Part shown: positions 15,253-23,371 of the stretch, one piece after another | Layout of the letters: each line of letters starts with the position of its first letter | Position numbering within the stretch: the first letter of the stretch is position 1 | Source: Clostridia bacterium | GTDB lineage: Bacteria; Bacillota; Clostridia; Christensenellales; Borkfalkiaceae | Length of the DNA: 39,750 nucleotides | NCBI GenBank assembly: GCA_017886545.1 | Contig: JAGHJS010000038.1 | Span: 1-39,750, forward strand | Direction of reading: 5' to 3' | Program-made: the position numbers and the translations under genes | The notes under the pieces: generated by a model | What the model was told of the DNA's origin: nothing | The model's input: only the letters and a program-made list of their open reading frames with translations | The model's database searches: none

Positions 15253-16503
15253 TTACTGTACGTCGTTCGGATACAGCGGGTATTTTTCGCAGAGCTTTTT
15301 CACTTCCGCGCGCACGGCATCGAACGCCGCTTCCTTTTCGTCGATGATCTTTGCGATGAGGCGGGCGACGAGCCTTGCGTCCTCCTCTTTGAACCCGCGG
15401 GTGGTGATGCTCGGCGTGCCGATGCGGACGCCGCTCGTCACGAACGGGCTGGTCGTTTCAAACGGAATGGTGTTCTTGTTCGCGGTGATGTTCACCTCGT
15501 CGAGCATCTTTTCCAGCTCTTTGCCCGTCATATTCTTGTCGCGCAGGTCGAGGAGCATGAGGTGGTTGTCCGTGCCGCCCGAAACGAGGCGCACGCCGCA
15601 CTTGGTGAATTCGTCCGCCATCGCCGCCGCGTTTTTGACGACCTGCCGCTGGTACTCTTTGAAGGCGGGCGAAAGCGCCTCTTTAAAGGCGACCGCCTTG
15701 CCTGCGATGACGTGCATGAGCGGGCCGCCCTGCGTGCCGGGGAACACCGCCTTGTCGATCGCCTTGGCGTACTGTTCCTTGCACATGATCACGCCGCCGC
15801 GCGGGCCGCGCAGCGTTTTGTGCGTGGTCGTGGTCACGATATCCGCATACGGCACGGGCGAAGGGTGCAGCCCCGCCGCGACCAGCCCCGCGATGTGCGC
15901 GATGTCGACCATGAGCAGCGCCCCGACCTTGTCCGCGATCTCGCGCAGCTTGGCAAAGTCGATGACGCGCGGATACGCCGACGCGCCCGCGACGATCATT
16001 TTCGGCTTGGCTTCAACGGCGATGCGCTCCAGCTCGGCATAGTCGATGCGCTCGTCCTTTTCGGAAACGCCGTAGGGCACGACCTTGAAGTACTTGCCCG
16101 AAATGTTGACGGGCGAGCCGTGCGAGAGGTGCCCGCCGTGCGAAAGGTTCATGCCGAGGATGGTATCGCCGGGGGTAAGCAGCGCAAAGTACACCGCCGT
16201 GTTCGCCTGCGCGCCGCTGTGCGGCTGCACGTTCGCGTGTTCGCAGCCGAAGAGCTGTTTGCAACGCTCGATGGCGAGGTTTTCGACGATGTCCACATAC
16301 TGGCAGCCGCCGTAGTAGCGCTTGCCGGGCAGGCCTTCGGCGTATTTGTTCGTGAGGTGCGAACCGACCGCCGCCATCACTGCGGGGGAAACGAAGTTTT
16401 CGCTCGCGATGAGCTCGATGTTGTCCCGCTGGCGGGAAAGTTCCAGGCGCATCGCCTCGTATACTTCGGGGTCGGCGTTTTGTATCGTGGTCATGTCGAT
16501 CAT
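15253..16503 (-). CDS. glyA: Serine hydroxymethyltransferase
   Basis: A PLP enzyme interconverting serine and glycine with transfer of a one-carbon unit to tetrahydrofolate. At 416 residues it is full length. Visible signatures are [12 protein letters not shown] near 32-43, YYGGCQYVD near 64-72 and [12 protein letters not shown] near 93. The PLP lysine lies in [14 protein letters not shown] near 223-236. The start at 16503 is preceded by GGAG at about 9 bp; a second ATG three codons in is a weaker alternative. The gene has its own consensus-like promoter (16537-16565) and a hairpin after the stop, so it is probably monocistronic. Confidence 0.98.
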   Translation of the reverse strand: MIDMTTIQNADPEVYEAMRLELSRQRDNIELIASENFVSPAVMAAVGSHLTNKYAEGLPGKRYYGGCQYVDIVENLAIERCKQLFGCEHANVQPHSGAQANTAVYFALLTPGDTILGMNLSHGGHLSHGSPVNISGKYFKVVPYGVSEKDERIDYAELERIAVEAKPKMIVAGASAYPRVIDFAKLREIADKVGALLMVDIAHIAGLVAAGLHPSPVPYADIVTTTTHKTLRGPRGGVIMCKEQYAKAIDKAVFPGTQGGPLMHVIAGKAVAFKEALSPAFKEYQRQVVKNAAAMADEFTKCGVRLVSGGTDNHLMLLDLRDKNMTGKELEKMLDEVNITANKNTIPFETTSPFVTSGVRIGTPSITTRGFKEEDARLVARLIAKIIDEKEAAFDAVRAEVKKLCEKYPLYPNDVQ

Positions 16504-16536
16504 AAGTACATTCTCCGTGGAAGTTTATTTTGTATC

Positions 16537-16565
16537 ATTATACCGCAAACGCGCGGAATTGACAA
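16537..16565 (-). promoter_or_regulatory. Sigma-A promoter for glyA
   Basis: TTGTCA (16560-16565) and TATAAT (16537-16542) are separated by 17 bp on the minus strand. Confidence 0.82.
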
Positions 16566-16574
16566 GAAAACGAG

Positions 16575-16606
16575 CCGCGGCGCGCAAATTTTTTTGCGCG
16601 CCGCGG
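16575..16606 (-). terminator. Hairpin ending the hisS-acetyltransferase operon
   Basis: A 14-bp stem with arms CCGCGGCGCGCAAA and TTTGCGCGCCGCGG lies 14 bp past the acetyltransferase stop. The following CTCGTTTTC gives only a short T tract, so termination may be partial. Confidence 0.65.
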
Positions 16607-16620
16607 AAAAACCGAGCCGT

Positions 16621-17217
16621 TTATTCCCTTTCCTCCATCGGGTACCGCCGCGCGTCCTCCTCGCAGACCTGCCGCAGCACCCTGCACGGCACGCCCGCCG
16701 CCACCACGTTTGCGGGAATGGAGCGGGTGACCACGCTCCCCGCGCCGATAACGGCATTGTCGCCGATGGTCACGCCCGCGAGGATGATCGCCCCCGCGCC
16801 GATCCATACGTTGTTGCCGACGGTGATCGGCTTGGCGACTTCGTACCCCGCCTTCCGCAGCTGCGGGTCGACGGCGTGCTCGGCAGTCGTAAAGACGCAG
16901 TTCGGCGCGATGAACACGTCGTCGCCGAAGGTGATTTTTGCGCCGTCCTGCATGGTCACGTTGCGGTTGGCGTAAAAACGGTCGCCCACTTCGATGTTAT
17001 AGCCGTAGTCGCAGCAAAAGGGCGCCACGACCGTAACGTCCTTCCCCGTCCTGCCGAAGAGCCTGCGCAAAAACCGCCGCTGCCTGCGCAGGGCGGCGGG
17101 GCGGATGCGGCTGTACCTGCGGCACTTTGCGCGGCAGGCGTTGACCGCCCTTTCATAAGCGGGATCGCCGCTGCCCCGAAAGAATACGCCGACGGGGACG
17201 TAAGGCCTCTGTTTCAT
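16621..17217 (-). CDS. Hexapeptide-repeat (LbH) acyltransferase, maltose/galactoside O-acetyltransferase-like
   Basis: A 198-residue enzyme of the left-handed beta-helix acetyltransferase group (Maa/LacA/NodL type), which acetylates sugars with acetyl-CoA. The repeat region runs from about residue 62: VVAPFCCDYGYNIEVGDRFYANRNVTMQDG, and later ITVGNNVWIGAGAIILAGVTIG, with regular Ile/Val spacing every six residues. The catalytic His lies in FTTAEHAVDP near 113. The N-terminal helical part is shorter than in typical Maa proteins. The sugar acceptor cannot be told. It is the last gene after hisS-rseC-trxA, with a GGAGG site before the ATG and a palindromic hairpin between it and trxA. Confidence 0.88.
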   Translation of the reverse strand: MKQRPYVPVGVFFRGSGDPAYERAVNACRAKCRRYSRIRPAALRRQRRFLRRLFGRTGKDVTVVAPFCCDYGYNIEVGDRFYANRNVTMQDGAKITFGDDVFIAPNCVFTTAEHAVDPQLRKAGYEVAKPITVGNNVWIGAGAIILAGVTIGDNAVIGAGSVVTRSIPANVVAAGVPCRVLRQVCEEDARRYPMEERE

Positions 17218-17230
17218 GGCGCACCTCCGC

Positions 17231-17261
17231 GTGCGGCGCGGGGCAATGCCCCGCGCCGCAC
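17231..17261 (-). other. Perfect hairpin between trxA and the acetyltransferase gene
   Basis: A 31-bp near-perfect palindrome (arm GTGCGGCGCGGGGC) lies 13 bp past the trxA stop. It lacks a T tract in the minus direction, so it probably shapes mRNA stability between the genes rather than terminating. Confidence 0.6.
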
Positions 17262-17274
17262 AGACCGTTTTTGC

Positions 17275-17589
17275 TTAAATATGCTTTTCGATGAATTCCT
17301 TCATGGCGGACTGCGGCACGAAGCCGACGTTCTTGCCCGCGAGCGCGCCGCCCTTGAACACCATCACGCACGGGATGCTCATGATCGAGTATTCGCGCGC
17401 GAGATCGGGGTTGTCGTCCACGTCGATCTTGACGAATTCCGCCTGCCCTTCGAACTCTTCCGAAAGTTTTTCCATCACGGGCGCGAGCATGCGGCAGGGA
17501 CCGCACCAGGTCGCCCAGAAATCGACGACGAGCGTCTTTTTTTCCTCCATTGCCGCGCGGAACGCCGCGCCGTCAAAGGTCTTTACCAT
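17275..17589 (-). CDS. trxA: Thioredoxin
   Basis: A small redox protein that reduces disulfides in the cytoplasm, normally recharged by thioredoxin reductase. The active site WCGPC lies near residues 28-32, after LVVDFWAT. The cis-Pro loop MSIPCVMVF near 70-78 is intact, with an extra Cys just after the cis-Pro. The length is 104 residues. The ATG at 17589 lies inside the end of the upstream RseC-like gene (17-bp overlap), with GAGGAAAC ahead of it, so translation is coupled. Confidence 0.97.
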   Translation of the reverse strand: MVKTFDGAAFRAAMEEKKTLVVDFWATWCGPCRMLAPVMEKLSEEFEGQAEFVKIDVDDNPDLAREYSIMSIPCVMVFKGGALAGKNVGFVPQSAMKEFIEKHI

Positions 17590-18199
17590 GTTCTGTTTCC
17601 TCCTCGTTTCTGATAGTATGTGCGCCGCCGCCCTCTTCCGATACGGCGGGAACCTCCGTTTTTTCTTCTGCCTGCTCTTCCGCGCTTTCCGCGTCCGTTT
17701 CCGCACCGCCTTCCGCACCTGCCGCGGCGGCCTCTGTGCCGTTTTCCGCGCTTTCCGCGTCCGTTTCCGCGGCGCATTTTGCACCTTCGGGCTGCGCGGG
17801 GCAGACTTCGACCACTTCCATGCCGAACCCGCCAGATCGGGCGAGCAGTTTATCGATGGCGAACACCGCGCCGAACCCGAGCGCCAGCCCGCCCAGGCAC
17901 AGGAGGACGATGTACAGCTCTTCGAGCTTGCACAGCGCGCCGATCAGCACCCCCGCGCCCGCAAGCAGGACGGGCACGATGTACGCAAAAAAGGAAGCGA
18001 GCGTGCGGTTGTCCTTTTCCGCCTGCACGATCACCGTGTCCCCTTTTTTTGCGCCGGCGGCGTTGAGCGCCTTCACTTTGACGCGGCTTTTGCCCGCTTT
18101 GAAGGCGCAGATCTTGCACCCTTCGCAGGCGGGCGACTTTTCGATCTGCAAAACGGCGATCTTCCCCGCCGTTTTCAGAACGGTTGCGCGTTCCCTCAT
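17573..18199 (-). CDS. RseC/MucC-like (SoxR-reducing) membrane protein with acidic repeat tail
   Basis: The N-terminal part matches the RseC/MucC fold. A small Cys-rich cytoplasmic domain (SPACEGCKICAF near 22-33) is followed by a basic strand region and two transmembrane helices near 68-88 and 94-115. In model bacteria such proteins act with Rnf/Rsx electron transport or sigma-E control. Here the partner is unknown and no rnf gene is in the window. The C-terminal 75 residues are Glu/Ala-rich low complexity, with AETDAESAE repeated twice. Its start overlaps the hisS stop (ATGA) and its end overlaps trxA, placing it next to a redox protein. That pairing suggests a redox role, by inference. Confidence 0.75.
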   Translation of the reverse strand: MRERATVLKTAGKIAVLQIEKSPACEGCKICAFKAGKSRVKVKALNAAGAKKGDTVIVQAEKDNRTLASFFAYIVPVLLAGAGVLIGALCKLEELYIVLLCLGGLALGFGAVFAIDKLLARSGGFGMEVVEVCPAQPEGAKCAAETDAESAENGTEAAAAGAEGGAETDAESAEEQAEEKTEVPAVSEEGGGAHTIRNEEETEHGKDL

Positions 18200-19452
18200 A
18201 TGCGCTCCCGCAGATACGCCGCCACGTTTTCCCTGGCGATGCGTTCGGATGCGGAGGCCTGCATGTCTTTGACGGTGTATTCCCCGCTCGCAAGCTCGTC
18301 CGCGCCGATGACGACGACGAACCGCGCGCCGATCTTGCCCGCATACTTGAACTGCGCCTTGACGGAGCGGGAAGCGTGGTCGACGTCCGCCGAAATGCCC
18401 GCCTGCCGCAGCTCGTTCGCGAGCGCAAAGGCGGCGCGCCTGCCCTCCTCGTCCAGCCCCGCGACGTACGCCGTGAGCGGCGGTTCGGCGGGAACGGACT
18501 TGCCCGTGTTTTCGAGCACCAGCAGCATGCGTTCGATGCCGCTGCCGAAGCCCACCGCGGGCACGGACGGGCCGCCTAAGTTTTCGATGAGGGTATCGTA
18601 CCTGCCGCCGCCGAGCACCGTGCCCTGCGAACCGATCGCCGTAGACACGAACTCAAAGACGGTCTTGGAATAGTAATCCAGCCCGCGCACGAGCTTCGGG
18701 TCAATCGTGTAGCGCACGCCGCAGGCGTTCAGAATGCTTTTGAGCTTTTCAAAGTGTTCGCGGCATTCGTCGCAGAGGTACTCCTCCGCGCGGGGCGCGC
18801 CCGCGTTGATCGCGGCGCACGCCTCCTCCTTGCAGTCGAGGATGCGCAGCGGGTTCTTTTCAAACCGCGCGTTGCAGGTCGGGCACATTTCGGAAAGGTG
18901 CGGGCGAAGGTACTCTCTGAGCGCCTCGTTGAACCTGGGGCGGCAGTGCTTGCAGCCGATGCTGTTTAGGTTCAGCTCCACCCCTTCCACGCCGAGCGCG
19001 CGGATGTAGTCGCGCGCGAGCAGGATGACTTCCGCATCCGTTTCGGGGCCCTTTCCGCCGAAGATCTCCACGCCGAACTGGTGGTGTTCGCGCAACCTGC
19101 CCGCCTGCGGGCGCTCATAGCGGAACACGGGGGTCAGGTAGTACATTTTGAGGGGCAGCACGCCGCCCGCCAGGCCGTTTTCGATGAACGCGCGCACAAC
19201 GCCCGCCGTGCCTTCGGGCTTTAAGGTGATGCTGCGCTCTCCCTTGTCGAGGAAGGTGTACATCTCCTTGTTGACGATGTCCGTCGTATCGCCCACACCG
19301 CGCAAAAACAGTTCGGTATGCTCGAACGTGGGGGTGCGGATCTCTCTGAGCCCGTACAGCGCCGCGATGCGCCGCGCCGTGTTCTCGACAAAATGCCACT
19401 TGTATGCCTCGGAAGGCAGAACGTCTTTGGTACCTTTGGGGATGTTTATCAT
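18196..19452 (-). CDS. hisS: Histidine--tRNA ligase
   Basis: A class II aminoacyl-tRNA synthetase charging tRNA-His. Motif 1 lies at the start (IPKGTKDVLP). Motif 2 is FRYERPQAGRLREHHQFGVE near 112-131. The histidine motifs GLDYYSKTVFE and the motif 3 region VGFGSGIERML follow. A Zn-like Cys cluster (CPTCNARFEKNPLRILDC) is present, as in many bacterial HisRS. The C-terminal anticodon domain ends at VAAYLRERI. The start was moved to the ATG at 19452, where the conserved sequence begins. Upstream codons come from repeat island C. GAGG followed by seven T residues precedes it. Confidence 0.97.
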   Translation of the reverse strand: MINIPKGTKDVLPSEAYKWHFVENTARRIAALYGLREIRTPTFEHTELFLRGVGDTTDIVNKEMYTFLDKGERSITLKPEGTAGVVRAFIENGLAGGVLPLKMYYLTPVFRYERPQAGRLREHHQFGVEIFGGKGPETDAEVILLARDYIRALGVEGVELNLNSIGCKHCRPRFNEALREYLRPHLSEMCPTCNARFEKNPLRILDCKEEACAAINAGAPRAEEYLCDECREHFEKLKSILNACGVRYTIDPKLVRGLDYYSKTVFEFVSTAIGSQGTVLGGGRYDTLIENLGGPSVPAVGFGSGIERMLLVLENTGKSVPAEPPLTAYVAGLDEEGRRAAFALANELRQAGISADVDHASRSVKAQFKYAGKIGARFVVVIGADELASGEYTVKDMQASASERIARENVAAYLRERI

Positions 19453-19924
19453 AAAAAAACCTCGTTCACGAAAAAAGTTTTGAAAGAGACAAAACTTTTT
19501 TCCGTGATTTGAGAGACAACCGGCGGGACGCCCGTTCCGCGGGCTAACCGCCGTTTTTCTCTCTGCGGCGCGCGCCAAATGCTCTCCATTATAAGCGCGC
19601 CGCATTCACTCTTTCCGGATTGAGCCGCAGGTATGCGGCAAATTGAGTGCGCTTATTCAAAATGCGATTTTGAAACGCGCAATAAAATCATTTCAATAAT
19701 AACTCGCGCAAGCAAAACCACGCTTTTGCGTTAGCGCAACCCTATTTGGCAATGCCTTGCCTCTTGCAGGAAAGGTGAAGCCGCACGATTTCTTTAATGG
19801 TGTGCCCTAAATCATCGTGCGGCGAGGAAAACCTCCGCCATCTCGAACGCAGTGAGAGTGGCGGGGTTGTCCTCAAATCGCAGGATTTCGCAGGCAGCAG
19901 CCTGCCGAGAAATCCGCGAGCCCC
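19453..19924. repeat. Structured repeat island C (two outward-facing units)
   Basis: The whole gap between hslU and hisS is two copies of the multi-hairpin element pointing outward. The left unit faces hisS: M3 19466-19507, M2 19511-19563, M1 19595-19680. The right unit faces hslU: M1 from about 19705 to 19790, M2 19824-19874, M3 19878-19919. M3 ends lie 13 bp from the hisS start and 5 bp from the hslU stop. The right unit uses GGCAA/TTGCC in its second M1 hairpin and GAGG/CCTC in M2, differing from the left copy but still paired. Confidence 0.8.
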
Positions 19925-21235
19925 TTACAACACATATTTCTTCAGATCCCTGTTGCGGATGATCTTGTCAAGGTGCTCGTCGACGTATTTTTTATCGATG
20001 TTCACGGTGACGGTCGGGTAATCCCCGCCTGCGTTGAAGGAGATGTCTTCCAACAGGTACTCCATGACCGTATGCAGGCGGCGCGCGCCGATGTCTTCAC
20101 TGGTCATATTCATATCCACCGAGATCTGCGCGATCTCTTCGATGGCGTCTTCGCTGAATTTGAGGTCGATGTTGTCTACGCCCAGAAGTTTGCCGTATTG
20201 GGTGGTGATGGCGTTCTGCGGCTGGGTGAGGATCTTGATGAAGTCCTCTTTGGTCAGGCTTTTCAGCTCTACGTTGATGGGGAAGCGCCCCTGCAATTCG
20301 GGGATCAGGTCTTCCACCTTTGAAATATGGAAGGCGCCCGCCGCGATAAAGAGGATGAAGTCCGTTTTGACCGCCCCGTACTTTGTCATGACGGTGCAGC
20401 CTTCGACGATGGGCAGGATATCCCGCTGAACGCCCTCGCGGGAGACGTCTGCCCCGCCGCGGTTTTCCTTGCCGGCGATCTTATCGATCTCGTCGATGAA
20501 GATGATGCCCTGCTCTTCCGCGCGGGAGAGCGCCTCGGCGGTGAGCGCGTCGTTGTCGATCAGCTTTTCGCTCTCTTCGCCGATGATGTACTGCATGGCG
20601 TTTTTGACGCTCATTTTGCGGCGCTTTTTCTTTTTGGGGAGCATGTCGCCGAAGATGCTGCCGAGGTTGATCTCGGCGCCGCCGGGCACCAGTTCCATGG
20701 CTTTGGGTACGTCTACGACCTCGATCTCGATGGGAAGATCGTCATACTTGCCCGCGCGCAGCTCTTCCAAAAGGCGCGCGTCGAACACCTCTTTGGCGAG
20801 CTCGCCGCGCTCGCTCTTTTTCATCTCCGAAAGGACGGAAACGACCTTCGTTTCGGCAACGCCCTTCGCCTTTTCGGAAACGTCGCGCATCTTTTCTTCC
20901 CGCACGAGGCGGATGGAGCACTCCACAAGGTCGCGGATCATGCTCTCCACATCCCTGCCGACGTAGCCCACTTCCGTGTACTTTGTGGCTTCCACCTTGA
21001 TGAACGGCGCTTTGACGAGCTTGGCAAGCCTGCGCGCGATCTCCGTTTTGCCGACGCCCGTGGGGCCCTTCATGATGATGTTTTTGGGCGTGATCTCCTC
21101 GCGGTCGGCTTCGGAGAGCCGGCTGCGGCGGTAGCGGTTGCGCAGCGCGATGGCGACGGCGCGCTTCGCTTCGTCCTGCCCGATGATGTATTTATCCAGT
21201 TCGTTTACGATTTGTTTCGGTGACAGATGATTCAT
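19925..21235 (-). CDS. hslU: ATP-dependent protease ATPase subunit HslU (ClpY)
   Basis: The AAA+ unfoldase that feeds substrates to the HslV peptidase. Walker A is GPTGVGKTE near 57-65, the pore loop GYVGRD lies near 89-94, Walker B is IIFIDEIDKI near 243-252, and sensor 2 lies in SEDIGARRLHTVME. The C-terminal DLKKYVL tail resembles the HslV-docking segment. The variable I domain (about 110-220) is present. At 436 residues it is close to the usual length. It is the last gene of the trmFO-hslV-hslU unit, 93 bp after hslV, with AAGGAGGGG ahead of the ATG. Confidence 0.98.
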   Translation of the reverse strand: MNHLSPKQIVNELDKYIIGQDEAKRAVAIALRNRYRRSRLSEADREEITPKNIIMKGPTGVGKTEIARRLAKLVKAPFIKVEATKYTEVGYVGRDVESMIRDLVECSIRLVREEKMRDVSEKAKGVAETKVVSVLSEMKKSERGELAKEVFDARLLEELRAGKYDDLPIEIEVVDVPKAMELVPGGAEINLGSIFGDMLPKKKKRRKMSVKNAMQYIIGEESEKLIDNDALTAEALSRAEEQGIIFIDEIDKIAGKENRGGADVSREGVQRDILPIVEGCTVMTKYGAVKTDFILFIAAGAFHISKVEDLIPELQGRFPINVELKSLTKEDFIKILTQPQNAITTQYGKLLGVDNIDLKFSEDAIEEIAQISVDMNMTSEDIGARRLHTVMEYLLEDISFNAGGDYPTVTVNIDKKYVDEHLDKIIRNRDLKKYVL

Positions 21236-21328
21236 AATGGTTTACCCCTCCTTCTGTGTTCCGATGCGGCGCCCCAAACGCGGAATTCCGCGCTCTGCAA
21301 AAAGCCTCCGCTCCCGGAACCCCTTCTA

Positions 21329-21865
21329 TCAGACCGTTTCGACGACGATATGGTCGTTTGTGAACACGCAGATCTCGCTCGCGATCTTGAGCGCCTTGTA
21401 GGCGATCTCCTCGGCGGGATACTGCGTCTCCTGCATGAGCGCGCGCGCCGCCGCGAGCGCATAATTGCCGCCGCTGCCGATCGCGCAGACGCCGCCGTCC
21501 GGCTCGATGACTTCGCCGTTGCCGCTGATGATCAGAAGCTGATCCTTGTCGGCGACGATCATCATCGCTTCCAGCCTGCGCGGCAGCTTGTCATTGCGCC
21601 ACAGCTCGGCAAGCTCCACCGCCGAGCGCATGAGGTTGCCCGAAAACTTGTTCAGCATCCCCTCGAACTTTTCGGAAAGCGAAAAGGCGTCCGACACCGA
21701 CCCCGCAAAGCCGAGCACGACTTTGCCGCCGTAAATGCGGCGCACCTTTACCGCGCTGTTTTTGAAAATGACGCTCTCGCCCATGGTGACCTGTCCGTCC
21801 CCCGCGATCGCCGTCTTGCCGTCCTTTTTGACGGCGCAGATGGTTGTTCCCCTGAATTCAGGCAT
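21329..21865 (-). CDS. hslV: ATP-dependent protease peptidase subunit HslV (ClpQ)
   Basis: The proteasome-like peptidase of the HslUV complex. The sequence begins [12 protein letters not shown]; the nucleophile is the first Thr of TTI, so a six-residue propeptide must be removed. This resembles the short leaders of some other bacterial HslV proteins, unlike E. coli, where Thr follows Met directly. The GDGQVT segment near 23-28, Lys of [17 protein letters not shown] near 40-56 and [14 protein letters not shown] near 130 are conserved. The length is 178 residues. It starts 18 bp after trmFO with an AAGGAGG site, in the unit led by the CIRCE-controlled promoter. Confidence 0.97.
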   Translation of the reverse strand: MPEFRGTTICAVKKDGKTAIAGDGQVTMGESVIFKNSAVKVRRIYGGKVVLGFAGSVSDAFSLSEKFEGMLNKFSGNLMRSAVELAELWRNDKLPRRLEAMMIVADKDQLLIISGNGEVIEPDGGVCAIGSGGNYALAAARALMQETQYPAEEIAYKALKIASEICVFTNDHIVVETV

Positions 21866-21883
21866 AGGTTTGTACCTCCTTTT

Positions 21884-23200
21884 TTACTCCTGTATGCCGG
21901 CAGCGTGCGCCGCCAGCTCTTTTGCGCGCGCCATGGCGCGTTCGGCAAACATGCGGCGTTTTTTCGCCTTGTCGCGCACGTCCTCGCCGAGCGGGCGCAG
22001 GATGCCGTAATTCGCGTTCATGGGCTGGAAATCCTCGTTCGGCGACGAAATGTACTGCGCCAGCGCGCCCGTGACCGTTTCATCCGTCCAGGCAAGGGGC
22101 TGCTTCCCCTTCAGTCTGCAATACACGTTCATCGCCGCGGCGATGCCGCTGCCCGCGCTTTCGACGTACCCCTCGACCCCCGTCAGCTGCCCTGCAAAAT
22201 ACAGCTGCGGGAATTTTTTGCACGAATAATCCGCGTTGAGGACGTTCGGCGAATCGAGATAGGTGTTGCGGTGCATGACCCCGTAGCGCAGGAACTCCGC
22301 GTTTTTGAGCGCGGGGATCATGCGGAACACGCGCGCCTGTTCGCCGAATCTGAGGTTGGTCTGAAAGCCCACGAGGTTATACGCCGTGCCCGCCGCGTTT
22401 TCCTTGCGCAGCTGCACCACCGCGTACGGGCGCTTTCCGTTTTGGTCGTACAGCCCGACGGGCTTCATCATGCCGAAGCGCAGGCTGTCTTTCCCGCGCG
22501 CCGCCATGATCTCGGCGGGCATGCATCCCTCGAACACGTCGCGCTTGTCGAAATCGTGCACGAGCGCCCGTTCCGCCCCCGCAAGCGCGGCGGCGAACGC
22601 CTCGTATTCCTCTTTCGTGAGCGGGCAATTCACGTAGTCCCCGCTCCCCTTGCCGTAGCGGTCGGCGATAAACGCCTTCGTAAAGTCCACGCTCTCCGCC
22701 GCAACGATGGGCGCCGCCGCGTCGAAAAAGTGCAGCCCTTCGCCCAGCTTTTTGCGGATGTCCTCCGCCAGCGCGCCGAAGGTGAGCGGCCCCGTCGCCA
22801 CGATCGCAAACCCTGCTTCGGGCAGCTCTGTGACTTCGCGCGTTTCGCAGGAAATGTTCGGGTGCGAACAAACTTTCTGCGTGACGTACGCCGAAAACGC
22901 CGCCCTGTCCACCGCGAGCGCGCCGCCCGCGGGCACGCGGGTCTTTGCCGCCGCCTCCATCGTGAGCGAGCCGAATACGCGCATCTCCTCCTTTAAAAGT
23001 CCGCACGCGTTGCCGTATGCGTCGTCGCTCTTCAAAGAGTTGGAACACACGAGTTCCGCGAACCCGTCCGCCGTATGCGCGGGCGAACGCTTCTGCGGCT
23101 TGCCGTCGATAAGGCGCACCTTTACGCCGCGCTCTGCCAGCCAATACGCCGCTTCGCACCCCGCCAGCCCCGCGCCGACGACGATGACTTCCTGTTCCAT
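21884..23200 (-). CDS. trmFO: Methylenetetrahydrofolate--tRNA-(uracil-5-)-methyltransferase
   Basis: A folate- and FAD-dependent enzyme that makes 5-methyluridine at tRNA position 54. The FAD site GAGLAGCEAAYWLAERG is near 8-24. Family segments include ELVCSNSLKSD near 49-59, KTRVPAGGALAVDR near 86, and the C-terminal LYFAGQLTGVEGYVESAGSG. The length is 438 residues. It starts 46 bp after the CIRCE element with GGGAGG ahead of the ATG. It leads a heat-shock-type operon with hslV and hslU. The trmFO-hslVU neighbourhood occurs in Bacillota, but HrcA control of it is unusual. Confidence 0.97.
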   Translation of the reverse strand: MEQEVIVVGAGLAGCEAAYWLAERGVKVRLIDGKPQKRSPAHTADGFAELVCSNSLKSDDAYGNACGLLKEEMRVFGSLTMEAAAKTRVPAGGALAVDRAAFSAYVTQKVCSHPNISCETREVTELPEAGFAIVATGPLTFGALAEDIRKKLGEGLHFFDAAAPIVAAESVDFTKAFIADRYGKGSGDYVNCPLTKEEYEAFAAALAGAERALVHDFDKRDVFEGCMPAEIMAARGKDSLRFGMMKPVGLYDQNGKRPYAVVQLRKENAAGTAYNLVGFQTNLRFGEQARVFRMIPALKNAEFLRYGVMHRNTYLDSPNVLNADYSCKKFPQLYFAGQLTGVEGYVESAGSGIAAAMNVYCRLKGKQPLAWTDETVTGALAQYISSPNEDFQPMNANYGILRPLGEDVRDKAKKRRMFAERAMARAKELAAHAAGIQE

Positions 23201-23245
23201 TCCGCATCCTCCCGCGCAAGGTTTGGCACTGTTCGCCTTTAAATG

Positions 23246-23272
23246 TTAGCACTCTTATTTAAAAAGTGCTAA
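23246..23272 (-). promoter_or_regulatory. CIRCE operator (HrcA binding site)
   Basis: The plus strand reads TTAGCACTC, nine bases, AAGTGCTAA. This is the CIRCE inverted repeat (TTAGCACTC-N9-GAGTGCTAA) with one mismatch. It overlaps the expected transcription start, since the -10 box lies at 23277-23282. That is the classic position for HrcA repression, relieved by heat shock. Confidence 0.9.
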
Positions 23273-23276
23273 ATGC

Positions 23277-23305
23277 ATTATACCGCCGCTCCCCCGTCTT
23301 GTCAA
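23277..23305 (-). promoter_or_regulatory. Consensus sigma-A promoter for trmFO-hslV-hslU
   Basis: TTGACA (23300-23305) and TATAAT (23277-23282) on the minus strand with a 17-bp spacer form a perfect-consensus promoter, directly followed by the CIRCE operator. A promoter this strong needs repression, which fits HrcA. Confidence 0.93.
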
Positions 23306-23325
23306 CGGTTTTGCGGGAATTTTCC

Positions 23326-23365
23326 GAAAAAAATTTATGCGGGCGGGGGCAATGCTTCCCCGCCC
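23326..23365 (-). terminator. Possible terminator after topA
   Basis: A stem GGGCGGGG/CCCCGCCC (23341-23365) is followed after about seven bases by a T-run on the minus strand. The gap makes it a weak terminator, separating topA from the CIRCE-controlled operon. Confidence 0.45.
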
Positions 23366-23371
23366 GTACGG

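Noticed and set aside
14977-17613. An 878-codon open frame on the plus strand
   Set aside because: It is antisense to glyA, the acetyltransferase gene and trxA, with composition typical of reversed codons. The minus-strand genes carry clear motifs.
21329-21865. HslV missing its N-terminal threonine
   Set aside because: The start PEFRG before TTI is a short removable leader like those of some other bacterial HslV proteins, so the active site is intact.
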